A DNA stretch of 64,000 bases, from the NCBI RefSeq assembly GCF_001638985.1, contig NW_017265145.1:1412715-1476714 (forward strand), written 5' to 3'. The position numbers and the translations under genes were made by a program. The notes beneath the pieces were generated by a model that did not search any database, was not told where the DNA came from, and was given only the letters and a program-made list of their open reading frames with translations. Source of the stretch: Phycomyces blakesleeanus NRRL 1555(-). Lineage: Eukaryota; Mucoromycota; Mucoromycetes; Mucorales; Phycomycetaceae. Positions 1 to 10,948 of this stretch are shown piece by piece. Numbering within the stretch: the first letter of the stretch is position 1; each line of letters begins with the position of its first letter.

Positions 1-246
1 ATCCAATGTTGGTTGACGTCCAGGCGACATGTCTTGCTCAACTGCATTACTAGCAGTGGCTTTGGCTTTCTCAGAAGATGTGTTCTTCAAAACAGTGTTT
101 AAGACACCATTCATGGTATCAAGTTTCTCGTACACATCATGGATGTTATGAGTTCTACCCAATGAATCACCTTCAAGATTCAACCGAGCTCTCTTTGGTG
201 CTAGTGGTCTTTGATTGCTTACTGTTCCCTGTGAGTGTTGCAACAT
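1..246 (-). CDS. 5' part of an unrecognised protein gene, cut by the window start
   Basis: Read on the minus strand, an ATG at 246-244 opens a frame of 82 codons that runs without a stop to base 1, so the gene continues outside the window. The peptide is hydrophilic, begins MLQHSQGTVSNQ, has a basic patch (APKRARLNLEG) and a mixed Ser/Thr/Ala/Lys region further on. I recognise no domain. An alternative is that the CAG six codons in is a splice acceptor and the true start lies upstream. Base composition is clearly more balanced than the AT-rich DNA beyond 250, which supports real coding sequence. Function unknown. Confidence 0.5.
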   Translation of the reverse strand, partial: MLQHSQGTVSNQRPLAPKRARLNLEGDSLGRTHNIHDVYEKLDTMNGVLNTVLKNTSSEKAKATASNAVEQDMSPGRQPTLD

Positions 247-2729
247 TATCGTCCTTATATCATTGGTATTTCTTGGTGGGCTTTTTTTTGATTTTTATAA
301 AAGACGAAAATAAAATTAATATAAGAAAATTGAAGACTGCCTGGTTTTAATCTACCTTCCCACAGAAGGTTCTTCACCAAAAGCATTGTTAACTGAATTG
401 TTATTGAGATTTCTTGATATTGTAAATAATAAGAATAGCTTGTTTTTTTTTAAATCCAAAGGGTCTATTTATATTATGTTTAATTTGGGCTTTAAGTTTT
501 ATTCTTTCTCAGAGAACACCATGATCTATTACGTAACAAGAACAGTTTTGAATGTTTCCACTCTTGTTGTGAGTATTTTATGTGTTTTTTTAATTTAATT
601 TTCAATCCATGTTTTATTCTTATATTATGTATTAGTATTTGAATAATATGATTTTATACTATACTCTGTTTTTCATATGTATTAGCTGCTGGCATAGTAC
701 AACTGCGTTTTCTTTCAATTCTAAGTTACAGACAAAAATTATTTTTTGATTTATTTATTTTTAAAAAAAAACCCCAAATTCATATTTAATAGAATAACCG
801 CGCCCCTCTTTTTTATTTTCTCTTTCTTTAACCTGCTCTTCTCATTTTGTCTCTTTTTATATGTCTTGGTAAGCTTACTCTTAAGATCTCAACTTTTATT
901 AATACTTTTGGCTTTTAGAATCATCTTAATATATATTAGATAAACAATACACTCAACAAGCATTCAAAACAGTACAGGTAATAAACAATCTCCTAACTAA
1001 AATGAAACACCTTGCTGACTAAATATTTTTTATTTTTAAAATGATAGGGCTTCTATCTATTTTGTAATAAAAGATATTTTGCTCTTGACACTATATACTT
1101 TCTGGTATTTTCAGTCTATGAAAAGGTAATATATATATAACTCAACTTAAATAATATAACTTATCAATTCTTCTTCCCAGATAAATATATCATGCCTTTT
1201 TTTCAAGTCATACTGGTTTGCCCCCTTTTGCAAACACGTGTCTATAATATGTAAGTAATTCAAGTGTCTTTACAATCAAAGCGTACATATTAATAAAGTT
1301 GTTTATTTTATTTCTTACTTTTTATTTAAAAGAAAATATCAATCAAATGGATTTTTATTCTATCGCGAGATTTGTTATGAACCCCCATAAATGATCTAGT
1401 AAGTATGTTATTTCATTTTATTTCATAAAGAAATCTGTATTAATACTTCTGTATCTTTTTTTGCTCTAAGCTAATGTAGTTCCAAACAAACGTATTCTCC
1501 AAGAAAATACCAAGGATTTCATTTTCAGTTAAAGAAGTGTAAAACCAAAAAACGCGCCGAATACATGAAACTGATAAGGTAGGGAAGTATAGTATAAGTT
1601 AGGTCATCCAATGTATTCAAGCCGTCCAATAAATGAAAGTATAACATGTATACAAGTTGTACTATTTGGATACACACTTTTAAAGAAGTATTAGTGGTCC
1701 ATATTAAATAGCTAAATATATTTTCCAATCATTCAAAAATCAATAAAAACCATTTTTTCCATGAGATTCTATTTCAAATGCGTCATCTCTTGATGATGTC
1801 AACAAGATCTATTTAAGTTTTTTTTTACAATCATTCATTTGAATGCTGGTTCCTGTCAGATTTCAGACTGATTCTAGGTCAATTTTAGTGAGGTCTATCC
1901 AATAATATCATGTAATTAAAGCAAATAAAATTTTTTAAGAGGTAGAGAGTTCAAAGCCAATTCCATAACAAGTAGGGTTTAGGTACGGTTTGAAGTTATG
2001 AGTGAATATATAACCAGAATTACAGACAATTATAACATTTCAAGAAAAGGGGAATTATAACTCTCAATTTATCTATTGATTTTAGTATCTATAATCTCAT
2101 TATTTGGTTAACTAAATGAACCAATTTTTGTAACAAATACCGAACTATAATTGAACATAAACCACCGATTTTTGGAGGATTTAAACAAAAATTAAGCTAC
2201 TTAAATCGGTTGTCTTTTGCAGTGATACACTCATTATTTCTATTCAAATATAATTGATAGACTAAAAAGGTTTATTATTACTCAGTGAAACAATACTTAC
2301 TTCATGATCTCAAACTTATATCTATCTGGTATAAGTATACTAGATATCTCATAGGTAACATCTCTAAAATCACATAGAAATTGCGGCTTTAAACTCAATA
2401 TTTGTATACTTTCTATTTAATGAAATAATATAATTTTTGTAGTGATATTCAAAGCTGATGAAATCTTCTAATATAAATATATATATTAAATAAAGAAAAA
2501 GAGCAGAAAATAAAAACATGATTTTTCTTAAAATAGAAAATCCTTTTTAACTAACAAGAGCACAGCATCTCATTAACAAATTGTTGACATCAGCCTCTCA
2601 TAACTAGGATGATATATCATAACAAACCACCTAAAAAACTTACCAAGCAGTCTCACCTCCCAGTGTCAGATATCACAACATTAGTTTGCGTTAACCTTTA
2701 TACAAACATAACCAGTACCCAACCATCAT
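247..2729. other. AT-rich stretch with no recognised gene
   Basis: This stretch is rich in homopolymer A/T runs and short TA repeats. The longest open frames are low-complexity hydrophobic or Asn/Ile/Tyr-rich and look random. No domain, tRNA or clear repeat was seen. Confidence 0.5.
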
Positions 2730-2802
2730 GGGTTGATGGTGTAGTGGTTATCATTCTCCGTTTGGGTCGGAGAGGCCCCGGGTTCAAATCCCGGTCGACC
2801 CC
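2730..2802 (+). tRNA. tRNA-Pro (UGG anticodon)
   Basis: A full cloverleaf can be drawn. The acceptor arms GGGTTGA and TCGACCC pair over 7 bp with one G-T pair. The anticodon stem CTCCG/CGGAG encloses loop TTTGGGT, giving anticodon TGG (Pro). The T arm is CCGGG-TTCAAAT-CCCGG. Base 2802 serves as discriminator and no CCA is encoded. A T4 run at 2803-2806 can end Pol III transcription. There is no intron in the anticodon arm. A retroelement LTR begins directly after the gene. Confidence 0.93.
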
Positions 2803-2805
2803 TTT

Positions 2806-3620
2806 TGTTAAAATAATTGATTATTATTTTTTGTCAGATTGTCGGACATTATTTTGATGAATCCGAGAAATCGGGATAATTGACCGCAGCAGTTCTGTAT
2901 GTCAAAGATACCTCATAGATAACAAACTGCAGTAATGTCTTGTAAAGATTAACCACAGTAACATCTTCTGAGCATCAACCGCAGTAAAAGGACTTCTCTT
3001 GTAATTAAATAGAGTATAATAGTTTACTGCGGATAATGCGCAGTATTAGTTTAGAAAACTATATAAGACGATTCAATTCCTATTGTGGTGATCCAGACAC
3101 TTGGTTGTTGGATTTATTACATCTAAGAACATATTCCTATTATTATAGTAAAACAGCTATCATTACAAGAACAAATGAATAATTTATTTATTTTACTTAT
3201 GGTAAATCAATAAGACCAATAATTAATTACAGTAAGTACTGTAATTATGACAGCTCAGTAAGCACTGAGTTAATATGAGGACACTGCAATTAGATTAAAT
3301 TATAAACATAGCAGTACCAGCTCTCTAATATCTAAATGAACTCAGACTTAAGAAATTAAGATGTGACTGACAAAGCAGATCGTGTTTTGATATAAAAAGG
3401 ACAACTTTGTATTCTTTAATAAAGACAACCTATATACAGTCTCAAAGTATTCTTATATACGTCTCAATCTTTTTACTGTTGATTTTATTCTATAAAACTT
3501 CACACCTATCAATAAAAAGCACCTTTTATCCTCTCTTCGATTTTACATATACTCTCCAATCCCCAGTGGGTTTGACCTTTTGACTTTGCTATAGTAAAAG
3601 GAAGACCATCCCAGATCAGG
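2806..3620 (+). repeat. 5' LTR of the Ty3/Gypsy element, split by a solo LTR of another family
   Basis: The sequence starts with TGTTA 3-4 bp beyond the tRNA-Pro gene and is homologous, in inverse orientation, to 9454-9786. Shared blocks include GACATTATTTTGAT, GCAGTATTAGTTTAGAAAAC and TTTGACCTTTTGACTTT. Homology stops shortly after CCCAGATC near 3618, taken as the LTR end. The inverted copy has no counterpart of 3084-3509, so that part is a later insertion. A possible primer-binding site follows at 3630. Confidence 0.72.
3084..3504 (+). mobile_element. Solo LTR (TG...CA, 421 bp) inserted in the Ty3/Gypsy LTR
   Basis: The segment begins TGTGGTGATCC and ends CTTCACA. It is flanked by the direct repeat CCTAT (3079-3083 and 3505-3509), a 5-bp target-site duplication typical of LTR retroelement integration. 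The homologous sequence at 9454-9786 is uninterrupted at this point and supplies the empty site. A second, longer copy lies at 7850-8392 in the same orientation. It carries TATA-like and AATAAA-like motifs near its 3' half (TATAAAAAGG, AATAAAGAC), as expected of an LTR. No internal region is present. Confidence 0.82.
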
Positions 3621-3629
3621 AATGATAAT

Positions 3630-3647
3630 TGGTAGCTGAAGCTATTT
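3630..3647 (+). promoter_or_regulatory. Possible retroelement primer-binding site
   Basis: TGGTAGCTGAAG follows the LTR end by about 9 nt. Eukaryotic initiator tRNA-Met commonly ends GCTACCA, whose complement is TGGTAGC; the first seven bases match exactly and later ones partly. Assignment to tRNA-iMet is inference. Confidence 0.4.
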
Positions 3648-3667
3648 TTCCTCTAACAAGACCTTTG

Positions 3668-4790
3668 ATGAATCCGGTTGAAAGACACCAAGACATATTT
3701 GATAAGAAGACCCTTAGCCAATTCGAGATTGAAGAACGAGTCCAGGACTTGTTACCCAGTGAATTAGTAAATGGCTACAAGAAGAATTGGCGTGTTCCTC
3801 ATATCTCTGAAGAACAGCGTATTAAGAAGACCCCTGCCCGAGAACAGAAGTGGACCGAACTAGCCACAAAACTAGCCACAACCTTAACAGGAAAGAACAA
3901 ACAAGAACAAGAAGAAACAATGGCCCCCCAAACCGCCACTCTAACAGCCGAAGCAATTGCTGCTGCCGTTGCCGAAGCAATGAAAGCGATCACAGTGCAG
4001 CAGGAGGCCCATGCTGAACGAATCAAGCAACCTGATTGCTTCCATGGAGAACGTTCTGCCACAGTAGTGGATGGTTGGCTGTGCGCAGTCGAACGTTACA
4101 CCAGATACTACAATTTTTCCACAACAAAAGCCTGTGAATTTGCAGTGAATCTGTTGTGTGACAGAGCAGACACATGGTGGAGACGCATGGAAGTAAAGGA
4201 CAAACATCCAACAACCTGGGATGAGTTCAAGATGGCTCTGTCGGGAGAATTTCATCTAGTCTACTCACTACAGACGTCCAGGGACCGCCTTGCTCGACTA
4301 TACCAAACAGGAACGGTCGCAGAGTACATCGACACGTTCCACAACATCCAGTTGGAGTTGCCTGGAATGAACGATGAAGAAGCCCTTGACAAGTTTGTCT
4401 GTGGACTTCACCCCACCATATGAGGAAATGTTCTTGCCGCCCAACCTGTTGACATTGACGATGCCTGCAACATCGCTTTGGCATATGCCAGTGGCCTCCA
4501 CTTGGGGCAACAGAACAACTACGCACCTGTCCCCCAACTGTACCAACAGCCGTACCAACAGCCGTACCAACAGCAGTACAGTTGTCCCGAGCCCATGGAC
4601 CTGGATGCGATTCAAGGTTGCCATAATAACTACCAATCTCGCCCCCCTCAGAAACGTAATATGGCTACTTGCCATTAGTGCGGCGAAGTTGGTCACTTCA
4701 AGAGGAACTGTAGGGATCGATTAGCAGCAATTAGACAGTTAGATGAGGCACGTAGCAAGAAGCAGGGTTTTCATGAAACACAACCGTAAC
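3668..4790 (+). pseudogene. gag: Ty3/Gypsy gag (capsid and nucleocapsid), broken
   Basis: The first ATG of the frame is at 3668 (MNPVERHQD). Residues around 4000-4420 match the retrotransposon capsid pattern, with TWWRRME, TWDEFKMAL and YIDTFHNIQLELPGM. A TGA at 4421-4423 interrupts it, but the same frame continues with NVLAAQPVDIDDACNIALAYA and a Gln/Tyr repeat (QQPYQQPYQQ). A CCHC zinc knuckle follows near 4669-4713 (C-H-x-C-G-x-x-G-H-F-K-R-N-C) with a TAG at the third position. The frame ends at a TAA near 4788, which may be the normal gag stop. The particle shell protein cannot be made intact from this copy. Confidence 0.85.
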
Positions 4791-7700
4791 AGGAGGTTGG
4801 TTGTGTTCAATAGAAGAAAAATCCTCCCCACAGGCTAATAATATTAGCGAAACTAGCGAACCAGAAATTAATAAAGACGTGTCTGAACAGTATACAAATG
4901 TTACCAATGAAGAGCCTGAGACTATGTCTGAAGAAAATTGTGACCCTTGTCTCACTGCTGACCAACATTTCTTAGAAGATCTCCATGCTGCCGTGGACAC
5001 AGACTTGCCCTTATATGCCGCTATACTTGATGGACAACAAATCCTGGTGTTAATTGATAGTGGTGCTAGTGCAAACTATGTATCACTCCAGATCTCCCAT
5101 TTGGCCACACACATTTTGGATATACCCGGACGATCAGTCGAAACTGCAGGAGGACACAGCATTAAGATCCATTGGAAGGCAACATTAAACCTCTCTTTAA
5201 ATGGATACACTGACACCATCAATGCTTTTGTATTTCCCACTAAATTCGACTTGATTCTTGGTTGCACTTGGTTGCAAATGGCTAAACCCGTCCCAGATTG
5301 GCATGTTGATAGCTGGTCTTTACACTGTGATGAACAAGAATTTATTTTGCGTCCTCATGGGCCCCATCCTACTAAACCTCACCGAAACTATCTGATATCT
5401 GCAAAACAAATTGAGAAACTCTCTAGGAGAGAGGAGGCCAAATGCTTTTTGTTGCACATTAAGACAGAAAAAGAAATACATAATGATGAACACTGGATGA
5501 AATTAGTAAAAGAATTCGAGGACGTTTTCCAAGACGGTTTACCTGGATTACTGCCAAACCGTGACGTCCAACATGTTATAAACACTGGAGATGCCTACCC
5601 TGTCAATAAACCGCCATTCAAAATGAGCTCTCGAGAACTCGACGGATTACAGAAATGACTAAAGGAACTTCTAGACCTTGGCTTAATTTGTCTGAGTTCT
5701 TTGCCATGGGGTGCTCCAATTTTATTTGTTAAAAAGAAAAATGGTGAGATGCGCATGTGTGTTGATTACAGAGCCCTGAACAAAGTTACTATCTGCAATA
5801 ACCATCCATTGCCACACATTGATGAGTGTTTGGAATGCCTTTGTGGAGCAAACCATTTCACTAGTTTGGACCTCAAAAGCGGTTACCATCAAGTGAGAAT
5901 TCAAGACTCAGATGTGCCAAAAACTGCCTTTAACACCCGATATGGCCAATATGAGTTTCTGGTTCTTTTCTTTGGTCTCACCAATGCCCTACCAACGTTT
6001 CAGCATCTTATGAACAAAGTTCTTGGAGATTGTTTGGATAAGTTTGTCTTAGTCTATTTGGATGATATCCTAATCTTTAGCACGGCACCAGAAGAATATG
6101 AAGAACATGTACGACATGTGTTAAACCGACTATGTGAAGCGAAATTAATTGCCAACCTTAAAAAATGCGAATTTAACAAAAACGAACTAGTTTTCCTTAG
6201 ATTCAACTTATCTGCGCAAGGCATCTTACCATCGCCAGACAAAGTAAAGACTATAAAAGAATGGACACCGCCAACAAATGTACAAGAAGTTAAACAATTT
6301 ATTGGCCTTGCACAGCACTACTGCTGCTTCATCCCTGGGTTTGCTGGAATTGCTGCGCCCTTAACAGACTTAACTAAAGGGACAGGACCAAAACGACGGC
6401 CTATCATTTGGACGGAGATATGCCAGGAAAGTTTTGATTTACTAAAAGAGAAAATGAGTACTGCACCTGTATTACTTGCCCCAGACATGAATAAACCATT
6501 CCGCATTGAAACAGATGCTTCAGATTTTGGTGTTGGTGCCGTATTAATGCAAGAAGACGAAAACGGAAGTTGGAAACCATTAGCATTGGAATCGAAAAAA
6601 CTCTCCCCTGCCGAAAGATCGTATCCTGCTCAAGAGCGTGAGTTACTCAGTATTCTACATGCCTTGCGTACTTGGCGCTGCATGATCGAAGGAAAACCGT
6701 TCACTGTATTCACCGATCACTTACCACTCAAGTATTTTCGCAGTCAGGTTAAGCCCACGCCTCACCTGATAAGGTAGATTTCTGAATTCGAGCTGTATGA
6801 TCCGATAATTCAATACAAACCAGGCAAAGACAATGGTATCCCTGATGTGCTCTCTCGTCTCGATGGCCCAGAATGCGATGCAACATTAATTAAATCAATG
6901 GAACCTGAATACCTGTACACCATACCAGACTCACAAACGTCCGACTGGCCAAAATTTTATGCACGAAAAGAAGATGAATGGCCAGAAGACATAAAAGAAT
7001 TACTCCATCAGCAACGCAATAAGTTTGTGGTCCACGACCAAAAGGTTTTCTATCTCATTAAAATAGGTGACACGGTACAAGAAATTCGTTTTGCACTGTT
7101 TGCCAAGCGTGCAGATTTAGTAAAAAATTTCCACAATGGTTTTGGACACGCTGGAGAAACAACGGTGTATGATTTAATGAAGAAGCGTTGGTGATGGCCA
7201 GCCATGAGAAGTCAAATTCAAGAATGGTTATCAAAATGTCCTCAATGTCAATTGGCCTCAAACGCAGAACGCAACATACATTATGCCCCTTTGGAACCAT
7301 TGGATATCCCCCCTGCTTTCTCTTGTTGGCATCTCAATTTCATTGGAGAACTTCCCACTACAATGAAGGGAAATCGATAGATTTTGGTTGCCGTCAACTA
7401 CGCTACGAATTGGCCAATTGCACGTGCTGTTCCTGCTGCTATGGGCAAAGCTATTGCCAAATTTTTTTATGAAGAAATAGTCATGCGTTTTGGTTGCCCA
7501 GACGAAATTCTGACAGATCGTGGTGCAAACTTTATGTCACATATTTTGAGCTTTTACATTAAGAAAATTAAGCTCCATCATAAATTAACCTCAGCATTTC
7601 ACCCATGTACTAATGGAAAATGTGAAAGGTTAAATAGTGTTCTTAAACAGATGTTATGTAAATATGTACATGGTGCCATTCACCGGTGGGACAAATATCT

Positions 7701-7849
7701 GGAAACAGCACTTTGGGCTTGCCAAATCAGAAAGCATCGTACAACTGGGTTCAGTCCATTTTTCTTGACTTATGGCCACAAACCTCGTATTCCTGGCAAT
7801 CCCCTATGTCCATTTATGGATACATCTATCCCTGACGACCCGACCCTCG
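4760..7849 (+). pseudogene. pol: Ty3/Gypsy pol (protease, reverse transcriptase, RNase H, integrase), broken and 3'-truncated
   Basis: The frame lies -1 relative to gag and reads in the Gypsy domain order. The aspartic protease has LIDSGASANYVS (about 5050-5090). Reverse transcriptase follows (CVDYRALNK, LDLKSGYHQV, and the catalytic YLDDILIFS at about 6055-6080). RNase H follows (ETDASDFGVGAVL, ERELLSILHALRTW, FTDHLPLKY). Integrase has HHCC-type zinc-binding residues (FGHAGETTV, CPQCQ) and a core with AVNYATNWP, LTDRGANF and KCERLNSVLKQ; the usual first core Asp (VDYAT) is Asn here. Stops interrupt the frame at 5656 (TGA), 6775 (TAG), 7192 (TGA) and 7378 (TAG). The integrase ends abruptly at 7849 where a foreign LTR begins. 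The copy is non-autonomous. Confidence 0.93.
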
Positions 7850-8392
7850 TGTGGTGATCCAGACACTTGGATGTTGGATTTATCACATATAAGAACATAT
7901 TCATATTGGGATAGCGTAGTAGCTATCATCTTGTCAGTATAAAATACATATAAACGATTAAGTAATCAGCCCAATAATTATTACAGTTAGTACTGTAGAT
8001 GATATCTTAAAGATTGTTAAGATAATTATATCATACTGCCGGGTAAACTGTGTCAGATCGATATGGAGCTAATTTAGTAGGAAGTCCTAAAGCTCTAGTA
8101 TAAAAGAGAAAAGAATAGCTAAGAGCTAAAGAAGTACGATTTATGACTTGATGTCATAATTCTAACACCGACACTAGTTAAGCAGTAAATATACTCTAAT
8201 AACCAAATATAGTAAAGGAAGAAAGCCTTAAGAAACTAAGACGTAATAACAAGAGCAGATTGTGTTTTCTTATAAAAAGAGACACTTTTTATTTATGAAT
8301 AAAGACAACTTATATACAGTCTCAAAGTATTTCTATATGTCTCTATTATAAAATATTTTATTTTTCTATTGTTTCATATCTGAAATACCACA
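7850..8392 (+). mobile_element. Second copy of the TGTGG...CACA LTR, truncating the integrase gene
   Basis: It begins TGTGGTGATCCAGACACTTGG, like the copy at 3084, and ends ATACCACA. Shared blocks include AATAAAGACAAC, TATATACAGTCTCAAAGTAT and the start and end. It is about 120 bp longer than the first copy because of extra sequence in the middle. The five bases before it (CCTCG) are not repeated after it (TGGAT), so the right junction was probably altered after insertion. The 31-bp minisatellite starts immediately at its 3' end. Confidence 0.75.
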
Positions 8393-9015
8393 TGGATGAC
8401 AGCTGGTCTGATATATATATAAGTAAATGACAGCTGATCTGGTATATATATAAATGGATGATAGCTGGTCTGCTATATATATAAGTGGATGACAGCCAGT
8501 CTGATATATATATAAGTAAATGACAGCTGATCTGATATATATATAAATGGATGATAGCCAGTCTGTTATATATATATGTGGATGACAGCTGATCTGCTAT
8601 ATATATAAGTGGATGATAGCTGGTCTGCTATATATATAAGTGGATGACAGTCGGTCTGATATATATATAAGTAAATGACAGCTGATCTGATATATATATA
8701 AGTGGATCACAGCCGGTTTGATATATATATAAGTGGATCACAGCCAATCTGATATATATATAAGCTGATGACAGGTGATCTGCACTATATATAAACATAT
8801 GATATCCAATCTGATATATATATAAGCTGATGACAGGTGATCTGCACTATATATAAACATATGATATTCAATCTGATATATATATAAGTGGATAACAGTC
8901 AATCTCATACATATATAAGCTGAACACTGCCAATCTAGTATATATATAAATAAATGATATCTGATCTGATATATATGTAAATCAATAACAGTCAATCTGT
9001 ATTTTATATATATAT
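8393..9015. repeat. 31-bp minisatellite, about 20 units
   Basis: The unit runs TGGATGACAGCTGGTCTGAT followed by (AT)n and AAG; successive units start 31 bp apart (8393, 8424 and so on). Variation lies mainly in TGGATGA/TAAATGA and CAGCTGRTCTG/CAGCCRGTCTG. Units degrade from about 8760 onward. The open frame seen on the minus strand here is a product of the repeat and not a gene. Confidence 0.92.
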
Positions 9016-9453
9016 TTATCACATCTAATTTACTACTTATATAAGTTAATAAAATATAATATATAATTAATATTAGCCAATAACATTTGATTTATTACTA
9101 ATATTAGCCTATAACATCTTGTCTATCTCTGATATTAGTCAATACCATTGGATCTATCACATTATATATATTCACACTTGTCAATATCCAAGTCATATCC
9201 AATCATCTTGTCAAATATAAGTTACATACTCTAATCATATTTAATCTTTAATTTTATATATATTTACAACTCTTTTATAATCTTTATATATAAATATACG
9301 TTATTAAACAACGGATATATTGTGGTGTTTATGGAAAATGCTTAAATATTGCTGCGAAGCTCAAGTGTTATTGCGTTGTGTTTTGGTTCTGAGCACCCCT
9401 GTTCGACCCTACGCGATAGCATTTTTTATTTCGATTTTTTTGCGTTGTTTTGT
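9016..9453. other. Degenerate TA-rich tail of the minisatellite and flank of the inverted LTR
   Basis: Up to about 9310 the sequence has decayed, widely spaced echoes of the 31-bp unit (for example AACATTTGATTTATTACTAATATTAG). From 9310 to 9453 a less AT-rich block adjoins the inverted LTR but does not match the start of the Gypsy internal region at 3630. I see no gene. Confidence 0.45.
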
Positions 9454-9786
9454 TGTTCCCGATCTGGGTTGGTCTTCCTTTTACTATAGTAAAGTCAAAA
9501 GGTCAAACCAACTGGGGATCAAGGAGTATATGTAAAATCAAAGATAGAATAAAAGATACTTTTTATGGATATAAATTGAATTGTCATATATAGTTTTCTA
9601 AACTAATACTGTGCATTATCTGCATTAGCTATTATGTTATATTTAAATAAAAGGAAAGTCATTATACTTTGGTTAATGCTCAGGAAGATATTACTGCGCA
9701 TAAGGAGGTATTGTGGTTAATTATTTTCAGATTGTACGGATTTATCAAAATAATGTCTGACAGTTTTTTTTGTAATAAAACAACAG
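9454..9786 (-). repeat. Inverted solo copy of the Ty3/Gypsy LTR
   Basis: The minus-strand sequence begins TGTTGTTTTATTAC and ends GATCGGGAACA, and is homologous over most of its length to 2806-3620 without the inserted solo LTR. No coding sequence belongs to it, and no direct repeat of 5 bp is evident at its edges. It lies in inverse orientation to the dead Gypsy element, so it is not that element's 3' LTR. Confidence 0.7.
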
Positions 9787-10913
9787 TATAATACTACTGT
9801 TATAAGTTTTCTTCTTTTAATAATTTGTTTATTAAATTAAAGAGATGTAAAGGAAAAGTCTGTTTACATATTAAGGGAAGGTTTATGATTGCTTGTTATA
9901 ATAAGACTATTATAAAAGTTAAAATCTCAAGAAATGAAATATAAATAGAGATATTATAGTTCTAGAGTATATTTTTTATTATAGTATAGCAAACGAAAAA
10001 ATTAATATAAAATAAACTATTTAGCTGAAGTATAAAATGAACATTTAGTTTTTTTTTTTTTTTAATTTTTTATTATTATTATTTTTGTTTTTTTTTATAT
10101 TTTGGTTTTTATATTTTTTTCTTATTTTTTATTATTATTTTGTTTTTTATTTTATTTTTTATTATTTTATTTTTATTATTTTTTTATTATTTTTATTATT
10201 TTGTTTTTTATTTTTATTATTTTTGTTTTTTATTTATTTATATTTTATTTTAATGCTTTTATTATATTTATAATAAATTAGCATTTCAAAAAAATTGTGA
10301 ATAAACATATTAATTTTTTTTAGATAAATTCTATTTTTTTTTAATATATATATATATATATATATGATATTCGGCTAGGGCGGAAATATTTGATTTATTT
10401 TAATTTTTACCCACCTGCGCACTATACCAAATCCCGGCGGCCATCTAATTGTAGCATAATTCAATCTCCGAAAAAATTCTAAAGACCGACAATACGCCTC
10501 TAATGCCACTTTTCTGTTACTCTTCTTTATTAGCTATCGATAGAGCCAAGAAGCATACAAATACAATCAGTAGAAGTCGAGAAAAGTAGAATTATATGAA
10601 TTTTATTTTTTGAATAAATATTGATTTTTCAAAAAAAAATAATAATATTATAAATGCCGACTGAAACCGATATTTTTTATTTATTTATTTTTTTTTTGGT
10701 ATCTTGCGTGCCCTTTAACCGAGGCGACAGATTGTTCAAATAATCTCAATTACAAGAGGTATATATATATATTTGATATTCTTTATATTTTTTGTGGAGA
10801 GGTTGAAAAGTTGTAAAAAAATATTTTCAATGCAGTCATTGGTGCAATGATTCCAGTTGAGGAATGAGGACGGGGGGTTGTTTTTTCAAGCAGAATAAAC
10901 AAAAATAATACTT

Positions 10914-10948
<35 letters not shown>

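Noticed and set aside
3084..8392. The two TGTGG...CACA copies as the 5' and 3' LTRs of the Gypsy element itself
   Set aside because: The first copy has its own CCTAT duplication and an empty-site counterpart, no primer site follows it, no purine tract precedes the second copy, and the second interrupts the integrase frame.
8393..9015. CRISPR-like array
   Set aside because: Repeats are directly adjacent with no unique spacers, and the genome is eukaryotic.
8738..9022. 94-codon minus-strand frame rich in Ile and Tyr
   Set aside because: Translation of the 31-bp minisatellite with its TA runs.
10040..10290. 62-codon hydrophobic frame as a membrane peptide
   Set aside because: The tract is almost pure T/A and would encode Phe/Leu/Ile/Tyr runs in any frame.
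10380..10560. 5S rRNA or snRNA gene in a less AT-rich island
   Set aside because: No match to remembered 5S, U6 or tRNA internal promoter patterns and no convincing fold.
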